Shown: piece by piece, positions 13,696 to 21,416 of the stretch
Layout of the letters: the number at the start of each line of letters is the position of its first letter
How positions within the stretch are numbered: position 1 is the stretch's first letter
Assembly (NCBI GenBank): GCA_028689545.1
Contig: JAQVCX010000025.1
Span: 1 to 34,945, forward strand
Source: Parabacteroides sp.
GTDB taxonomy: Bacteria; Bacteroidota; Bacteroidia; Bacteroidales; Tannerellaceae
Reading direction: 5' to 3'
Length of the DNA stretch: 34,945 bases
Made by a program: the position numbers and the translations under genes
Notes under the pieces: model-generated
The model's database searches: none
The model's input: only the letters and a program-made list of their open reading frames with translations
What the model was told of the DNA's origin: nothing

Positions 13696-15045
13696 ATGAC
13701 AAAACAAAATTCTCCATTGGTGTTAGGGACCGAGTCCATCGGTAAATTACTTACGCGATATGCGATTCCTGCGATTATCGCAATGACAGCTTCTTCCTTA
13801 TATAATATGGGCGATAGCATTTTTATTGGTCATGGTGTGGGGGCGTTGGCGATTTCCGGCTTGGCGTTGACTTTTCCCTTGATGAACCTTGCGGCGGCTT
13901 TCGGATCATTGGTGGGCGTGGGAGCCTCTACGCTGGTGGCCGTGAAACTGGGACAGAAAGATTATGAAGGGGCGAACAACGTATTGGGGAATGTGTTGAT
14001 CTTGAATGTCGTCTTAGGTATCGCCTTTACGTTCGCTTTCTTGTTTATGCTTGATCCCGTATTGTATTTCTTTGGTGCCAGTGAGAATACGATCGTATAC
14101 GCAAGGGATTATATGCGAATTATATTGTATGGAAATGTGGTCACGCATATGTATTTAGGCTTGAACGCAGTATTGCGTTCTTCCGGGTATCCGAAGATGG
14201 CTATGTATGCTACGTTGGCGTCGGTTGTTATCAATTGCGCGTTGAACCCGTTGTTTATTTTTGGTTTTGGCTGGGGGATCGAGGGGTCGGCTTGGGCGAC
14301 GGTGATCTCGCAGGTGATCTCGCTAACCGGACAGCTCGTCCATTTTTCGAAACCGAAGCAACTCGTTCATTTCAAGAAAGGCATTTATAAGCTACGTTCG
14401 GAGATCGTGAAGGGGATCTTGGCCATCGGTTTATCCCCGTTCTTGATGAACCTCTGTTCTTGCTTGATCGTGATCCTTATCAACCGGGGATTGAAAGAGC
14501 ATGGAGGAGATATGGCGATTGGCGCTTATGGTATCGTGAACCGTATCGCTTTTCTTTTCGTGATGATTATCATGGGATTTAATCAGGGTATGCAACCGAT
14601 AGCCGGTTATAATTATGGTGCCCGGCTCTATTCCCGGGTGACAGACGTAACCCGGCTGACGATGTACTGGGCGGTAGGAGTGGCTACGCTGGGGTTCTTG
14701 CTTTGCCAGTTGGTGCCGTCGTGGATCGTCCGTATGTTTACGAGCGACGGGGAGTTGATCAGTGCCGCCTCTTATGGCCTGCATATCGTCTTCGCCGTAT
14801 TCCCGATCGTGGGCTTCCAGATGGTGGCGACCAACTTCTTCCTTTCCATCGGTATGTCTAAGAAAGCGATCTTTCTCTCCTTGACCCGGCAGATGCTTTT
14901 CTTGATACCCTGTCTGATCATCCTCCCCCCGTTATTCGGCACCCTCGGTGTCTGGATCAGCATGCCTATCGCCGATACGGTGGCGGCAGTGGTGACGGCG
15001 ATCGTACTTATGAAACAATTTAAACAATTCAAATATGAAACATAA
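13696..15045 (+). CDS. MATE family multidrug/cation efflux transporter
   Basis: This is an inner-membrane antiporter of 449 residues with about 12 hydrophobic segments in two repeated halves. LGTESIGKLLTRYAIPAI at the N-terminus, YNMGDSIFIGHGVG (about 36-49) and the QGMQPIAGYNYGA motif in the second half are characteristic of MATE exporters. Substrates, normally cationic drugs or metabolites expelled in exchange for Na+ or H+, cannot be read from the sequence. The last 11 nt overlap the start of the agmatine deiminase gene, so translation may be coupled. The link to polyamine synthesis makes export of a polyamine or related cation conceivable, but that is only inference from position. Confidence 0.9.
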   Translation: MTKQNSPLVLGTESIGKLLTRYAIPAIIAMTASSLYNMGDSIFIGHGVGALAISGLALTFPLMNLAAAFGSLVGVGASTLVAVKLGQKDYEGANNVLGNVLILNVVLGIAFTFAFLFMLDPVLYFFGASENTIVYARDYMRIILYGNVVTHMYLGLNAVLRSSGYPKMAMYATLASVVINCALNPLFIFGFGWGIEGSAWATVISQVISLTGQLVHFSKPKQLVHFKKGIYKLRSEIVKGILAIGLSPFLMNLCSCLIVILINRGLKEHGGDMAIGAYGIVNRIAFLFVMIIMGFNQGMQPIAGYNYGARLYSRVTDVTRLTMYWAVGVATLGFLLCQLVPSWIVRMFTSDGELISAASYGLHIVFAVFPIVGFQMVATNFFLSIGMSKKAIFLSLTRQMLFLIPCLIILPPLFGTLGVWISMPIADTVAAVVTAIVLMKQFKQFKYET

Positions 15046-16063
15046 CGTAATATTACCTGCGGAATGGTATCCGCAAAGTGCCGTGCAGCTTACGTGGCCG
15101 CATGAAGATACAGATTGGGCCCCGATATTGGACAAGGTGATTCCTTGTTTCGTGGCTATCGCCAAGGAAGTGATCAAGCGAGAGAAGTTATTGATTGTCT
15201 GTCCGGACGAGACCGACGTACGGGAACAATTGGGTAAGGTTGATTACGACCGTGTCATTTTCCGTGAGATGGATACGAACGATACGTGGGCACGGGATCA
15301 CGGGGGGATCTCCGTCTTCGATGAGGGAACGCCGATGCTTTATGATTTCGTGTTCAACGGCTGGGGAATGAAGTATGCCGCCAATCTTGACAACTTGATT
15401 ACCCGTAACCTATGCCAGATGAGGACCTTCTCCGACGAGGTGGTTCCCGTGAATATGCAGCCTTTCGTGCTGGAGGGCGGTAGTATCGAATCCGATGGGA
15501 AGGGTACGTTGATGACGACCGTTGAGTGTCTGGCTTCCGTGAACCGTAATGAGTATTTGCAACAAGAGGAGTTGGAACGTTATTTGAAAGACGTATTTGA
15601 CTTGGATCGTATTCTTTGGATTACCAGCGGTTATCTGTCCGGCGATGATACGGATAGCCACGTGGACACCCTGGCCCGTTTCTGTAGCGAGGATACGATC
15701 GCTTATGTCCGCTGCGAGGATGAGGAAGATGAGCATTATGAGGAACTGAAGGCGATGGAGGAGGATATCAAGGGGTTTACGAGGGCGAATGGCGAGCCTT
15801 ACCGCTTGATCGCGCTACCGATGGCGGACAAGGTGGAATGGACGGGAGAACGCTTGCCCGCTACTTACGCTAATTTCCTGATCATTAATGGGGCCGTATT
15901 GGTTCCGTTCTATAACTCACCGAAGGATGAGATCGCCAAGGCGGCTTTACGGGAGGCGTTCCCAGACCGGGAGATCGTAGGCATCAACTGCCTTCCGCTT
16001 ATCAAGCAACATGGCTCCTTGCATTGTGTGACGATGCAGTATCCGGAAGGCTTTATCGAATAA
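15035..16063 (+). CDS. aguA: Agmatine deiminase (agmatine iminohydrolase)
   Basis: The enzyme hydrolyses agmatine to N-carbamoylputrescine and ammonia, the first step of the two-step route to putrescine. The 342-residue protein belongs to the PAD_porph/guanidino-modifying superfamily. Visible motifs are PAEWYPQSAVQLTWP (8-22), TWARDHGG (84-91, D88), LEGGS (146-150, E147), DDTDSHVDT (204-212, H209) and a C-terminal HGSLHCVTMQ with catalytic C331. The start overlaps the MATE gene by 11 nt. Its partner amidase lies downstream, separated by a repeat element. A peptidyl-arginine deiminase is less likely because there is no signal peptide and the partner gene is adjacent. Confidence 0.92.
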   Translation: MKHNVILPAEWYPQSAVQLTWPHEDTDWAPILDKVIPCFVAIAKEVIKREKLLIVCPDETDVREQLGKVDYDRVIFREMDTNDTWARDHGGISVFDEGTPMLYDFVFNGWGMKYAANLDNLITRNLCQMRTFSDEVVPVNMQPFVLEGGSIESDGKGTLMTTVECLASVNRNEYLQQEELERYLKDVFDLDRILWITSGYLSGDDTDSHVDTLARFCSEDTIAYVRCEDEEDEHYEELKAMEEDIKGFTRANGEPYRLIALPMADKVEWTGERLPATYANFLIINGAVLVPFYNSPKDEIAKAALREAFPDREIVGINCLPLIKQHGSLHCVTMQYPEGFIE

Positions 16064-16088
16064 ATAACATAGTCAATGATAATACCTA

Positions 16089-16186
16089 GTTGTAGAGACG
16101 GGGCGTGCCCCGTCTCCCACCGTCTGATAGTATTTCTAAGTTACTATTTTGCTGGGATGAGACGGGGCACGCCCCGTCTCTACAAC
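16089..16186. repeat. Double-hairpin dispersed element, copy 2
   Basis: This 98-bp copy has the same terminal sequence as the element at 10592 and a 42-bp interior. The reverse complement of that interior aligns with copy 1 (shared AATACTATCAG and ATCCCA), so the two are in opposite orientation. It lies in the gap between the two agmatine-pathway genes, where it could attenuate or process the transcript. Confidence 0.85.
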
Positions 16187-16214
16187 TGGATATTGATCAA
16201 TGTAAATATTAAAT

Positions 16215-17090
16215 ATGAAAGTAGGATTAATACAACAAAAGAATACCGCTGATAGCGCGGCGAATATAGCAAAGCTAAAGGTGAATATCCGTAAGGCCGC
16301 CGATATGGGAGCGGAATTGGTCGTTTTGCAAGAACTGCATAACAGCCTGTATTTCTGCCAGACGGAAGATACGAATCGGTTTGACCTGGCGGAGACGATT
16401 CCCGGTCCCTCGACGGAAACCTTCGGTACATTGGCGAGGGAATTAGGCATCGTCTTGGTGCTGTCCCTTTTCGAGAAGCGTGCCCCGGGCTTGTATCATA
16501 ACACGGCGGTCGTCTTGGAGAAAGATGGTACGATCGCCGGTAAATACCGCAAGATGCATATACCGGATGATCCCGCTTATTACGAGAAGTTCTATTTTAC
16601 CCCCGGCGACTTGGGTTTTGAGCCTATCGATACCTCCGTAGGCCGTCTTGGCGTGCTGGTCTGCTGGGATCAATGGTATCCCGAGGCAGCTCGACTGATG
16701 GCGATGCGTGGAGCCGAGATGTTGATCTATCCGACCGCTATCGGCTGGGAAAGTAGCGATACGCGGGAGGAGAAGGAGCGTCAGCTGGGTGCGTGGGTGA
16801 CCATACAGCGGGGACATGCCGTGGCGAACGGACTCCCTGTCATTTCCGTGAACCGTACCGGGCATGAGCCGGATCCCTCGGGACAAACGGGCGGTATCCA
16901 GTTTTGGGGAAACAGCTTCGTGGCCGGCCCCCAAGGTGAGCTATTGACCGTATTCCCGAATGACGAGGAGGAGGTACGTGTGATAGAGATCGACAAGGCC
17001 CGTAGTGAGAACGTACGTCGTTGGTGGCCCTTCTTCCGGGATCGCCGTATCGACGCATTTGGTGGTTTGACAGAACGATTCCTGGTATAA
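16215..17090 (+). CDS. aguB: N-carbamoylputrescine amidase
   Basis: This nitrilase-superfamily amidase converts N-carbamoylputrescine to putrescine, CO2 and ammonia, completing the agmatine route. The catalytic triad is visible as E40 (VLQELHN), K113 (YRKMHIPDDP) and C150 (LVCWDQWYPE). The FTPGDLG stretch around 128-134 is typical of plant-type CPA/AguB enzymes. It has 291 residues, the normal length. The role is supported by aguA upstream. Its stop codon overlaps the pabB start (TAATG), so the polyamine and folate genes are translationally linked. Confidence 0.92.
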   Translation: MKVGLIQQKNTADSAANIAKLKVNIRKAADMGAELVVLQELHNSLYFCQTEDTNRFDLAETIPGPSTETFGTLARELGIVLVLSLFEKRAPGLYHNTAVVLEKDGTIAGKYRKMHIPDDPAYYEKFYFTPGDLGFEPIDTSVGRLGVLVCWDQWYPEAARLMAMRGAEMLIYPTAIGWESSDTREEKERQLGAWVTIQRGHAVANGLPVISVNRTGHEPDPSGQTGGIQFWGNSFVAGPQGELLTVFPNDEEEVRVIEIDKARSENVRRWWPFFRDRRIDAFGGLTERFLV

Positions 17091-18097
17091 TGAACGTATA
17101 CACGCAAGAAGAGGCCGTCCGTCGCATGAACGAGATGGGAAAAGCGGGACGGCCTTTCCTTTTTATCATTGATTATAAGCGAGAGCGAATCTACGTGGAG
17201 AGTCCGGATGAGATCGCTCCCTCCGAGTTATTGTACGACCTGAACGGCTTTACGAATACAGGTCGCGAACGTAACTTACGGGATTCCTCTCCTCTTATAT
17301 CCGGAGAGCCCGTTGAATGGCTGCCCTCGTATGTCCCTTTCGAGGGGTACGCCCGTTCGTTCGAGACCGTGGCCCGGCATATCCATGCGGGTAATTCTTA
17401 TTTGGTGAACCTGACCTGCGCCACTCCGGTGTGCACGAATCTCTCCTTGAAGGATATCTTCTACCGCAGCAAGGCGATGTATAGGCTGTGGATGCGGGAT
17501 CGTTTCGTGGTATTCTCGCCGGAGATATTTGTGCGGACGCGGGAAAGTCTCATCTATTCGTATCCCATGAAGGGGACGATCGACGCTACGCTGCCCGATG
17601 CCCGGAAGCGTATCCTCGATGATCCCAAGGAGGCGGCGGAGCATGCCACGATCGTGGACTTGATACGGAACGACTTGAGTATCGTAGCCTCCGAGGTTTG
17701 TGTCCCCCGGTATCGTTATATCGATGAGCTACGTACGCATAACGGTAGATTGTTGCAGGTAAGCTCCGAGGTGAGAGGCCGCTTGCCGGAGGGATGGGGC
17801 GAACATGTCGGGGATATCTTGTTCAGCCTATTGCCCGCCGGCTCCATCACGGGCGCTCCCAAGCAGAGGACGGTAGAGATCATCGCCGAGGCGGAAACCT
17901 ATGAGCGAGGTTTCTATACGGGGGTGATGGGGTATTTTGATGGCCAGGATTTAGACAGCGCCGTGATGATCCGCTTTATGGAACAAGTCTCTCCCCGCTC
18001 ATTTGTCTTTAAGAGCGGTGGGGGTATCACCTCTAAAAGTGAGGTGAGATCGGAGTATAACGAGATGAAACAAAAAGTATATGTGCCCATCTATTGA
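17090..18097 (+). CDS. pabB: Aminodeoxychorismate synthase component I (chorismate-binding)
   Basis: The enzyme converts chorismate, with ammonia or glutamine, to 4-amino-4-deoxychorismate for p-aminobenzoate and folate. The frame is open from 17021, but the ATG at 17090 overlapping the aguB stop is the natural start, giving 335 residues. YPMKGT (158-163) carries K161 where anthranilate synthases have Ala, the feature that marks PabB. Other family marks are HATIVDLIRNDL (185-196), GSITGAPKQR (251-260) and SGGGITSKSE (309-318). It is shorter than the roughly 450 residues of E. coli PabB, having only the chorismate-binding core. No glutaminase subunit is in the window, so it probably shares one encoded elsewhere. 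The pabC start overlaps its end by 17 nt. Confidence 0.9.
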   Translation: MNVYTQEEAVRRMNEMGKAGRPFLFIIDYKRERIYVESPDEIAPSELLYDLNGFTNTGRERNLRDSSPLISGEPVEWLPSYVPFEGYARSFETVARHIHAGNSYLVNLTCATPVCTNLSLKDIFYRSKAMYRLWMRDRFVVFSPEIFVRTRESLIYSYPMKGTIDATLPDARKRILDDPKEAAEHATIVDLIRNDLSIVASEVCVPRYRYIDELRTHNGRLLQVSSEVRGRLPEGWGEHVGDILFSLLPAGSITGAPKQRTVEIIAEAETYERGFYTGVMGYFDGQDLDSAVMIRFMEQVSPRSFVFKSGGGITSKSEVRSEYNEMKQKVYVPIY

Positions 18098-18686
18098 GAG
18101 AATATCTGGAAGGACGTTCGTGGAGACGATCCGTATCGAGGAGGGACGGATACACAACCTTCCGTATCACAACGCCCGTATGAACCGCACTCGTAGGGAT
18201 CTATTCGGGGCGAGGGAAGAGATCGATCTGGCGGACTATATCCATCCCGAGCCTTACCGGGAGCGTACCAAATGCCGGGTGGAATACGCCCGTGAGGTAT
18301 TGAGAGTGGAATATGCCCCCTACCATATGCGTCCGGTTCGTTCCTTGCGATTGGTGGCGTGCGAGGGGATCGATTATTCCTATAAGAGTACGGATCGCCA
18401 ATGCCTAAATGATTTATTCGCCCAACGAGCGGGGCGGGATGATATCTTGGTAGTCCGCGACGGCTTGCTGACCGATACCTCCATTTGCAACGTCGCCCTT
18501 TGGGACGGTACCTCTTGGATCACTCCCGCACGCCCTTTGTTATGCGGTACGACGCGTGCCTGTTTATTGGATAGGGGCTTGATACGGGCGGGGGATATCC
18601 CGGCGGGGGATCTGTCCGGATATACCCGGATCCGTATGTTCAACGCCTTGATCGGGTTCGGAGAGCAAGAGTGCGAGCTATCTTAA
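18081..18686 (+). CDS. pabC: Class IV aminotransferase family protein, likely aminodeoxychorismate lyase
   Basis: This is a PLP enzyme of the class IV aminotransferase fold, predicted to split aminodeoxychorismate into p-aminobenzoate and pyruvate. With 201 residues it is shorter than E. coli PabC (about 270). The early FVETIRIEEGRIHNLPYHNARM pattern, the PLP lysine candidate K102 in YSYKSTDRQCLN, the VVRDGLLTDTSICNVAL block (about 124-140) and TPARPLLCGTTRACLL (about 148-163) fit the family. The 17-nt overlap with pabB strongly supports the PabC role. A branched-chain or D-amino-acid transaminase is less likely given the size and context. Confidence 0.82.
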   Translation: MCPSIERISGRTFVETIRIEEGRIHNLPYHNARMNRTRRDLFGAREEIDLADYIHPEPYRERTKCRVEYAREVLRVEYAPYHMRPVRSLRLVACEGIDYSYKSTDRQCLNDLFAQRAGRDDILVVRDGLLTDTSICNVALWDGTSWITPARPLLCGTTRACLLDRGLIRAGDIPAGDLSGYTRIRMFNALIGFGEQECELS

Positions 18687-18750
18687 CCTAAATGTAATAT
18701 ATATTTCATTTCTCCGAAATAAGAATATCCGTTCTTTGTCAAAAATAAAT

Positions 18751-18758
18751 TACATTTG
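18751..18758 (+). promoter_or_regulatory. -7 promoter box of the two-component pair
   Basis: TACATTTG matches TAnnTTTG and lies 45 nt upstream of the response-regulator ATG at 18804. It overlaps the in-frame TTG at 18756 that could otherwise be taken as a start, which argues for the ATG. Confidence 0.5.
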
Positions 18759-18803
18759 TATAGAGAGAGCTGTAAGGCCCTCTTTTTAAAAACAGAACAA
18801 ATT

Positions 18804-19490
18804 ATGACAGCAACTCGTATTCTTGTAGTGGATGATGAAGAGGATTTGTGTGAGATCCTCAAATTCAACTTGGAAATAGAAGGTTTTGAAGTAGATACCG
18901 CCTATAGTGCGGAAGAGGCCTTGAAAAAGGATTTGGCGGTTTACAATTTATTATTGTTGGATGTCATGATGGGAGAAATCTCCGGTTTCAAGATGGCACG
19001 TATCCTGCAGCAGGACGAGAAAACGGTAAATATCCCCATCATCTTCCTCACGGCCAAAGATACGGAGAACGATATGCTTACGGGGTTCAATCTCGGGGCG
19101 GACGACTATATCTCCAAGCCTTTCTCTATTCGTCAAGTGATAGCACGTGTGAAGGCCGTGCTAAGAAGGACCGCCGAGAAATCAAAAGAAAAAGAGGTAG
19201 AGAAACTCGAATATGAGACATTAGCCCTAGATACGAAACGTATCAAGGCTACGGTAGACGGGGTGGAAGTACCATTGACCAAAAAAGAGTTTGAGATACT
19301 AAAACTTCTATTGGAAAATAAAGGGAACGTCTTCTCCAGAGAGGAAATACTATCTCGCATCTGGAAAGACGAGGTATATGTTCTAGACCGTACGATCGAT
19401 GTCAACATCACCCGGTTACGTAAGAAAATAGGTCCTTATGGAAAGAACATCGTAACTCGTTTAGGTTTTGGTTATTGTTTTGAATGCTAA
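18804..19490 (+). CDS. OmpR/PhoB-family response regulator
   Basis: This DNA-binding response regulator has 228 residues. The receiver domain (about 4-120) shows D10/D11, the phosphoacceptor D53 (LLLDVMMG), T83 and K105 (YISKPF). The C-terminal winged-helix (about 135-228) has LTKKEFEILKLLLEN and a VDVNITRLRKKI-like recognition helix (DVNITRLRKKIG). An upstream in-frame TTG at 18756 would add 16 residues, but the ATG directly before the receiver fold is the better start. The cognate sensor kinase begins 15 nt after the stop. The pair resembles PhoB/PhoR, but no phosphate-transport genes are nearby, so the signal is left open. Confidence 0.93.
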   Translation: MTATRILVVDDEEDLCEILKFNLEIEGFEVDTAYSAEEALKKDLAVYNLLLLDVMMGEISGFKMARILQQDEKTVNIPIIFLTAKDTENDMLTGFNLGADDYISKPFSIRQVIARVKAVLRRTAEKSKEKEVEKLEYETLALDTKRIKATVDGVEVPLTKKEFEILKLLLENKGNVFSREEILSRIWKDEVYVLDRTIDVNITRLRKKIGPYGKNIVTRLGFGYCFEC

Positions 19491-19505
19491 TATTGTCGTT
19501 GAATC

Positions 19506-21275
19506 ATGGTAAAAATAGATGGTGAGAAAAGACACCGGATACCGTTTAGCCAACGGCTTTTCTGGTCGATCTTCTTTATGTTCTTGGGCTTTACGATCTG
19601 TTTCCTGCTATTTCAATATCAGCGGGAAAGAGAGTTCGCGCAAGAGAAGTTGAATAACGTGTTGAGTAACTATAATTACCAATTGTTCCGCAAATGCCAA
19701 CAAAGCACGGACATCGACAAGACCGTAACAAGTTTCATGGAAGACATTCCTCAAAAAGATTTACGGGTAACCATTATAGATCCGTCCGGCGACGTATTGT
19801 TTGATAATAGCGGGACAGACGAGTTCAATAATCATAACGACCGAAGCGAAGTACGCAAAGCCCGATTATATAATGAAGGATTCGCTATCCGCTCCTCGGA
19901 ATCCACGGGAAAAAGGTATTTTTATTCGGCATCGAATATAGGAGGTTATATCTACCGCTCGGCCTTGCATTATGACCCATACGTAAAAGGGATATTGACG
20001 GTAAACAAGGATTTCATCTATTTCATGGCATTGATGACCTTGATCTTCTTCTTTGTCCTCTCCCGTTTCACTTTCAGCATCGGGAAAACGATATCCAAAC
20101 TGAGGGATTTCGCCTTAAACGTAGAGAAGGATCAAATGCCTGTGGTCGATTATGTTTTTCCCAACGATGAGCTAGGCGATATCTCACAGAATATCGTAAC
20201 CTTGTACCATCGGCAACAGAAAGCGAAAAACGAGTTATCCATGGAACGGGAAAAGCTTATCAAGCATTTCCAATATTCCAAGGAAGGCTTCGCCATGTTC
20301 ACAAGCGAGGGACGGGAGATTCTTTCTAACATCCTATTCATTCAATTCATAAATGTCATGTCCGACACGCAGATCCACCAAGTGGAAGACGCTACCGATA
20401 CAGTCGAGCTAGAGCCTATCCGTACCTTCTTGAGTAAGAATATCCGGAATATGAACAGGAAAAAGAAAGTATTGAGAGAATCCACAACTATCGACAAGGA
20501 CGGTAAAATATTTTTGATCGAATGTATATTATTCCTCGATAACAGTTATGAGATTTCTATTAATGATATATCCCGTCAAGAAGAGGAAAGCCGGATGAAA
20601 CGCCAGCTTACGCAAAACGTTTCCCACGAGCTAAAAACACCGGTCAGCAGTATTCAAGGGTATTTGGAGACAATCCTGTCCAACCCGGACTTGAGCCCGG
20701 ACAAACGCCAGTTTTTCTTGGAACGTTGTTACTCGCAAAGTACCCGCCTTACAGGATTATTACGAGACATTTCCGTATTAAACAGGCTCGACGAGGCATC
20801 CGAGATGTTCGACCTCACGGAAGTAAATATCACGAAGCTAATCGCCGAGATACAAAAAGAATGCTCCAAGGAGATGGAAGAAAAACATATCACTTCTGAG
20901 ATCATCCTCCCAGGGGATCCGACCGTGGTCGGGAACAACTCCCTGCTCTATTCCATATTCCGGAATCTATATGACAACGCGATCGCTTATGCGGGAGAGA
21001 ACATAAAGATTACCGTCAACTGCTATAAAGAAGATCCTAAATATTATTACTTCAGCTTCTCTGATAATGGAGTGGGCATTCCGGAAGAACATATAAATCG
21101 CATATTCGAACGTTTCTACCGGGTAGATAAAGGGCGTAGTCGGAAGATCGGAGGAACGGGATTAGGATTATCCATCGTTAAAAACGGTGTTAATTTTCAT
21201 AAAGGACAAATATCAGCGAAGAGCAGTCCGGGGAAAGGTGTCACTTTTTTCTTTACGCTGAAAAAGAAACTATAA
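19506..21275 (+). CDS. PhoR-type sensor histidine kinase
   Basis: This is a membrane sensor kinase of 589 residues. Hydrophobic segments at about 18-36 and 168-190 enclose a periplasmic sensor region of about 130 residues. A HAMP-like linker (about 190-245) and a PAS-like segment (about 250-355) follow. The HisKA domain carries the phosphorylated H374 (NVSHELKTP), and the ATPase domain has NLYDNAIAYA, DNGVGIPEEH and GGTGLGLSIVKN. It is co-transcribed with the response regulator (15-nt gap) and is followed by a clear terminator. The architecture is that of PhoR-like kinases; the stimulus is unknown. Confidence 0.92.
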   Translation: MVKIDGEKRHRIPFSQRLFWSIFFMFLGFTICFLLFQYQREREFAQEKLNNVLSNYNYQLFRKCQQSTDIDKTVTSFMEDIPQKDLRVTIIDPSGDVLFDNSGTDEFNNHNDRSEVRKARLYNEGFAIRSSESTGKRYFYSASNIGGYIYRSALHYDPYVKGILTVNKDFIYFMALMTLIFFFVLSRFTFSIGKTISKLRDFALNVEKDQMPVVDYVFPNDELGDISQNIVTLYHRQQKAKNELSMEREKLIKHFQYSKEGFAMFTSEGREILSNILFIQFINVMSDTQIHQVEDATDTVELEPIRTFLSKNIRNMNRKKKVLRESTTIDKDGKIFLIECILFLDNSYEISINDISRQEEESRMKRQLTQNVSHELKTPVSSIQGYLETILSNPDLSPDKRQFFLERCYSQSTRLTGLLRDISVLNRLDEASEMFDLTEVNITKLIAEIQKECSKEMEEKHITSEIILPGDPTVVGNNSLLYSIFRNLYDNAIAYAGENIKITVNCYKEDPKYYYFSFSDNGVGIPEEHINRIFERFYRVDKGRSRKIGGTGLGLSIVKNGVNFHKGQISAKSSPGKGVTFFFTLKKKL

Positions 21276-21299
21276 GGTACTCATAAATAGTATAACAAC

Positions 21300-21340
21300 C
21301 CGGTAGGGACTTATCTCATATCTTCCTACCGGACATTTTT
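21300..21340 (+). terminator. Intrinsic terminator after the two-component pair
   Basis: CCGGTAGG (21300-21307) pairs with CCTACCGG (21325-21332) across a 17-nt loop, followed by ACATTTTT. It lies 25 nt after the kinase stop codon. Confidence 0.7.
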
Positions 21341-21366
21341 ATGCTTAAAAATATCTTAATATACGC

Positions 21367-21395
21367 TTGATATTTAATATTAAAATGTATTTTTG
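21367..21395 (+). promoter_or_regulatory. Promoter of the TPR histidine kinase
   Basis: TTG (21367-21369), an 18-nt spacer and TATTTTTG (21388-21395) match the Bacteroidetes -33/-7 consensus. The box ends 21 nt before the ATG at 21417. Confidence 0.6.
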
Positions 21396-21416
21396 TATTG
21401 AACATCATACAATATC

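Noticed and set aside
13472-13699. A 75-residue frame containing SIHAPTRGAT
   Set aside because: That peptide is what a type I-C CRISPR repeat encodes when translated; the frame also runs into the MATE start.
17021-17089. Longer start for pabB
   Set aside because: It would overlap aguB by 70 nt. The ATG at 17090 overlapping the aguB stop gives the normal PabB beginning.
18756-18803. TTG start adding 16 residues to the response regulator
   Set aside because: It overlaps the TACATTTG promoter box, and the receiver fold begins right after the ATG at 18804.
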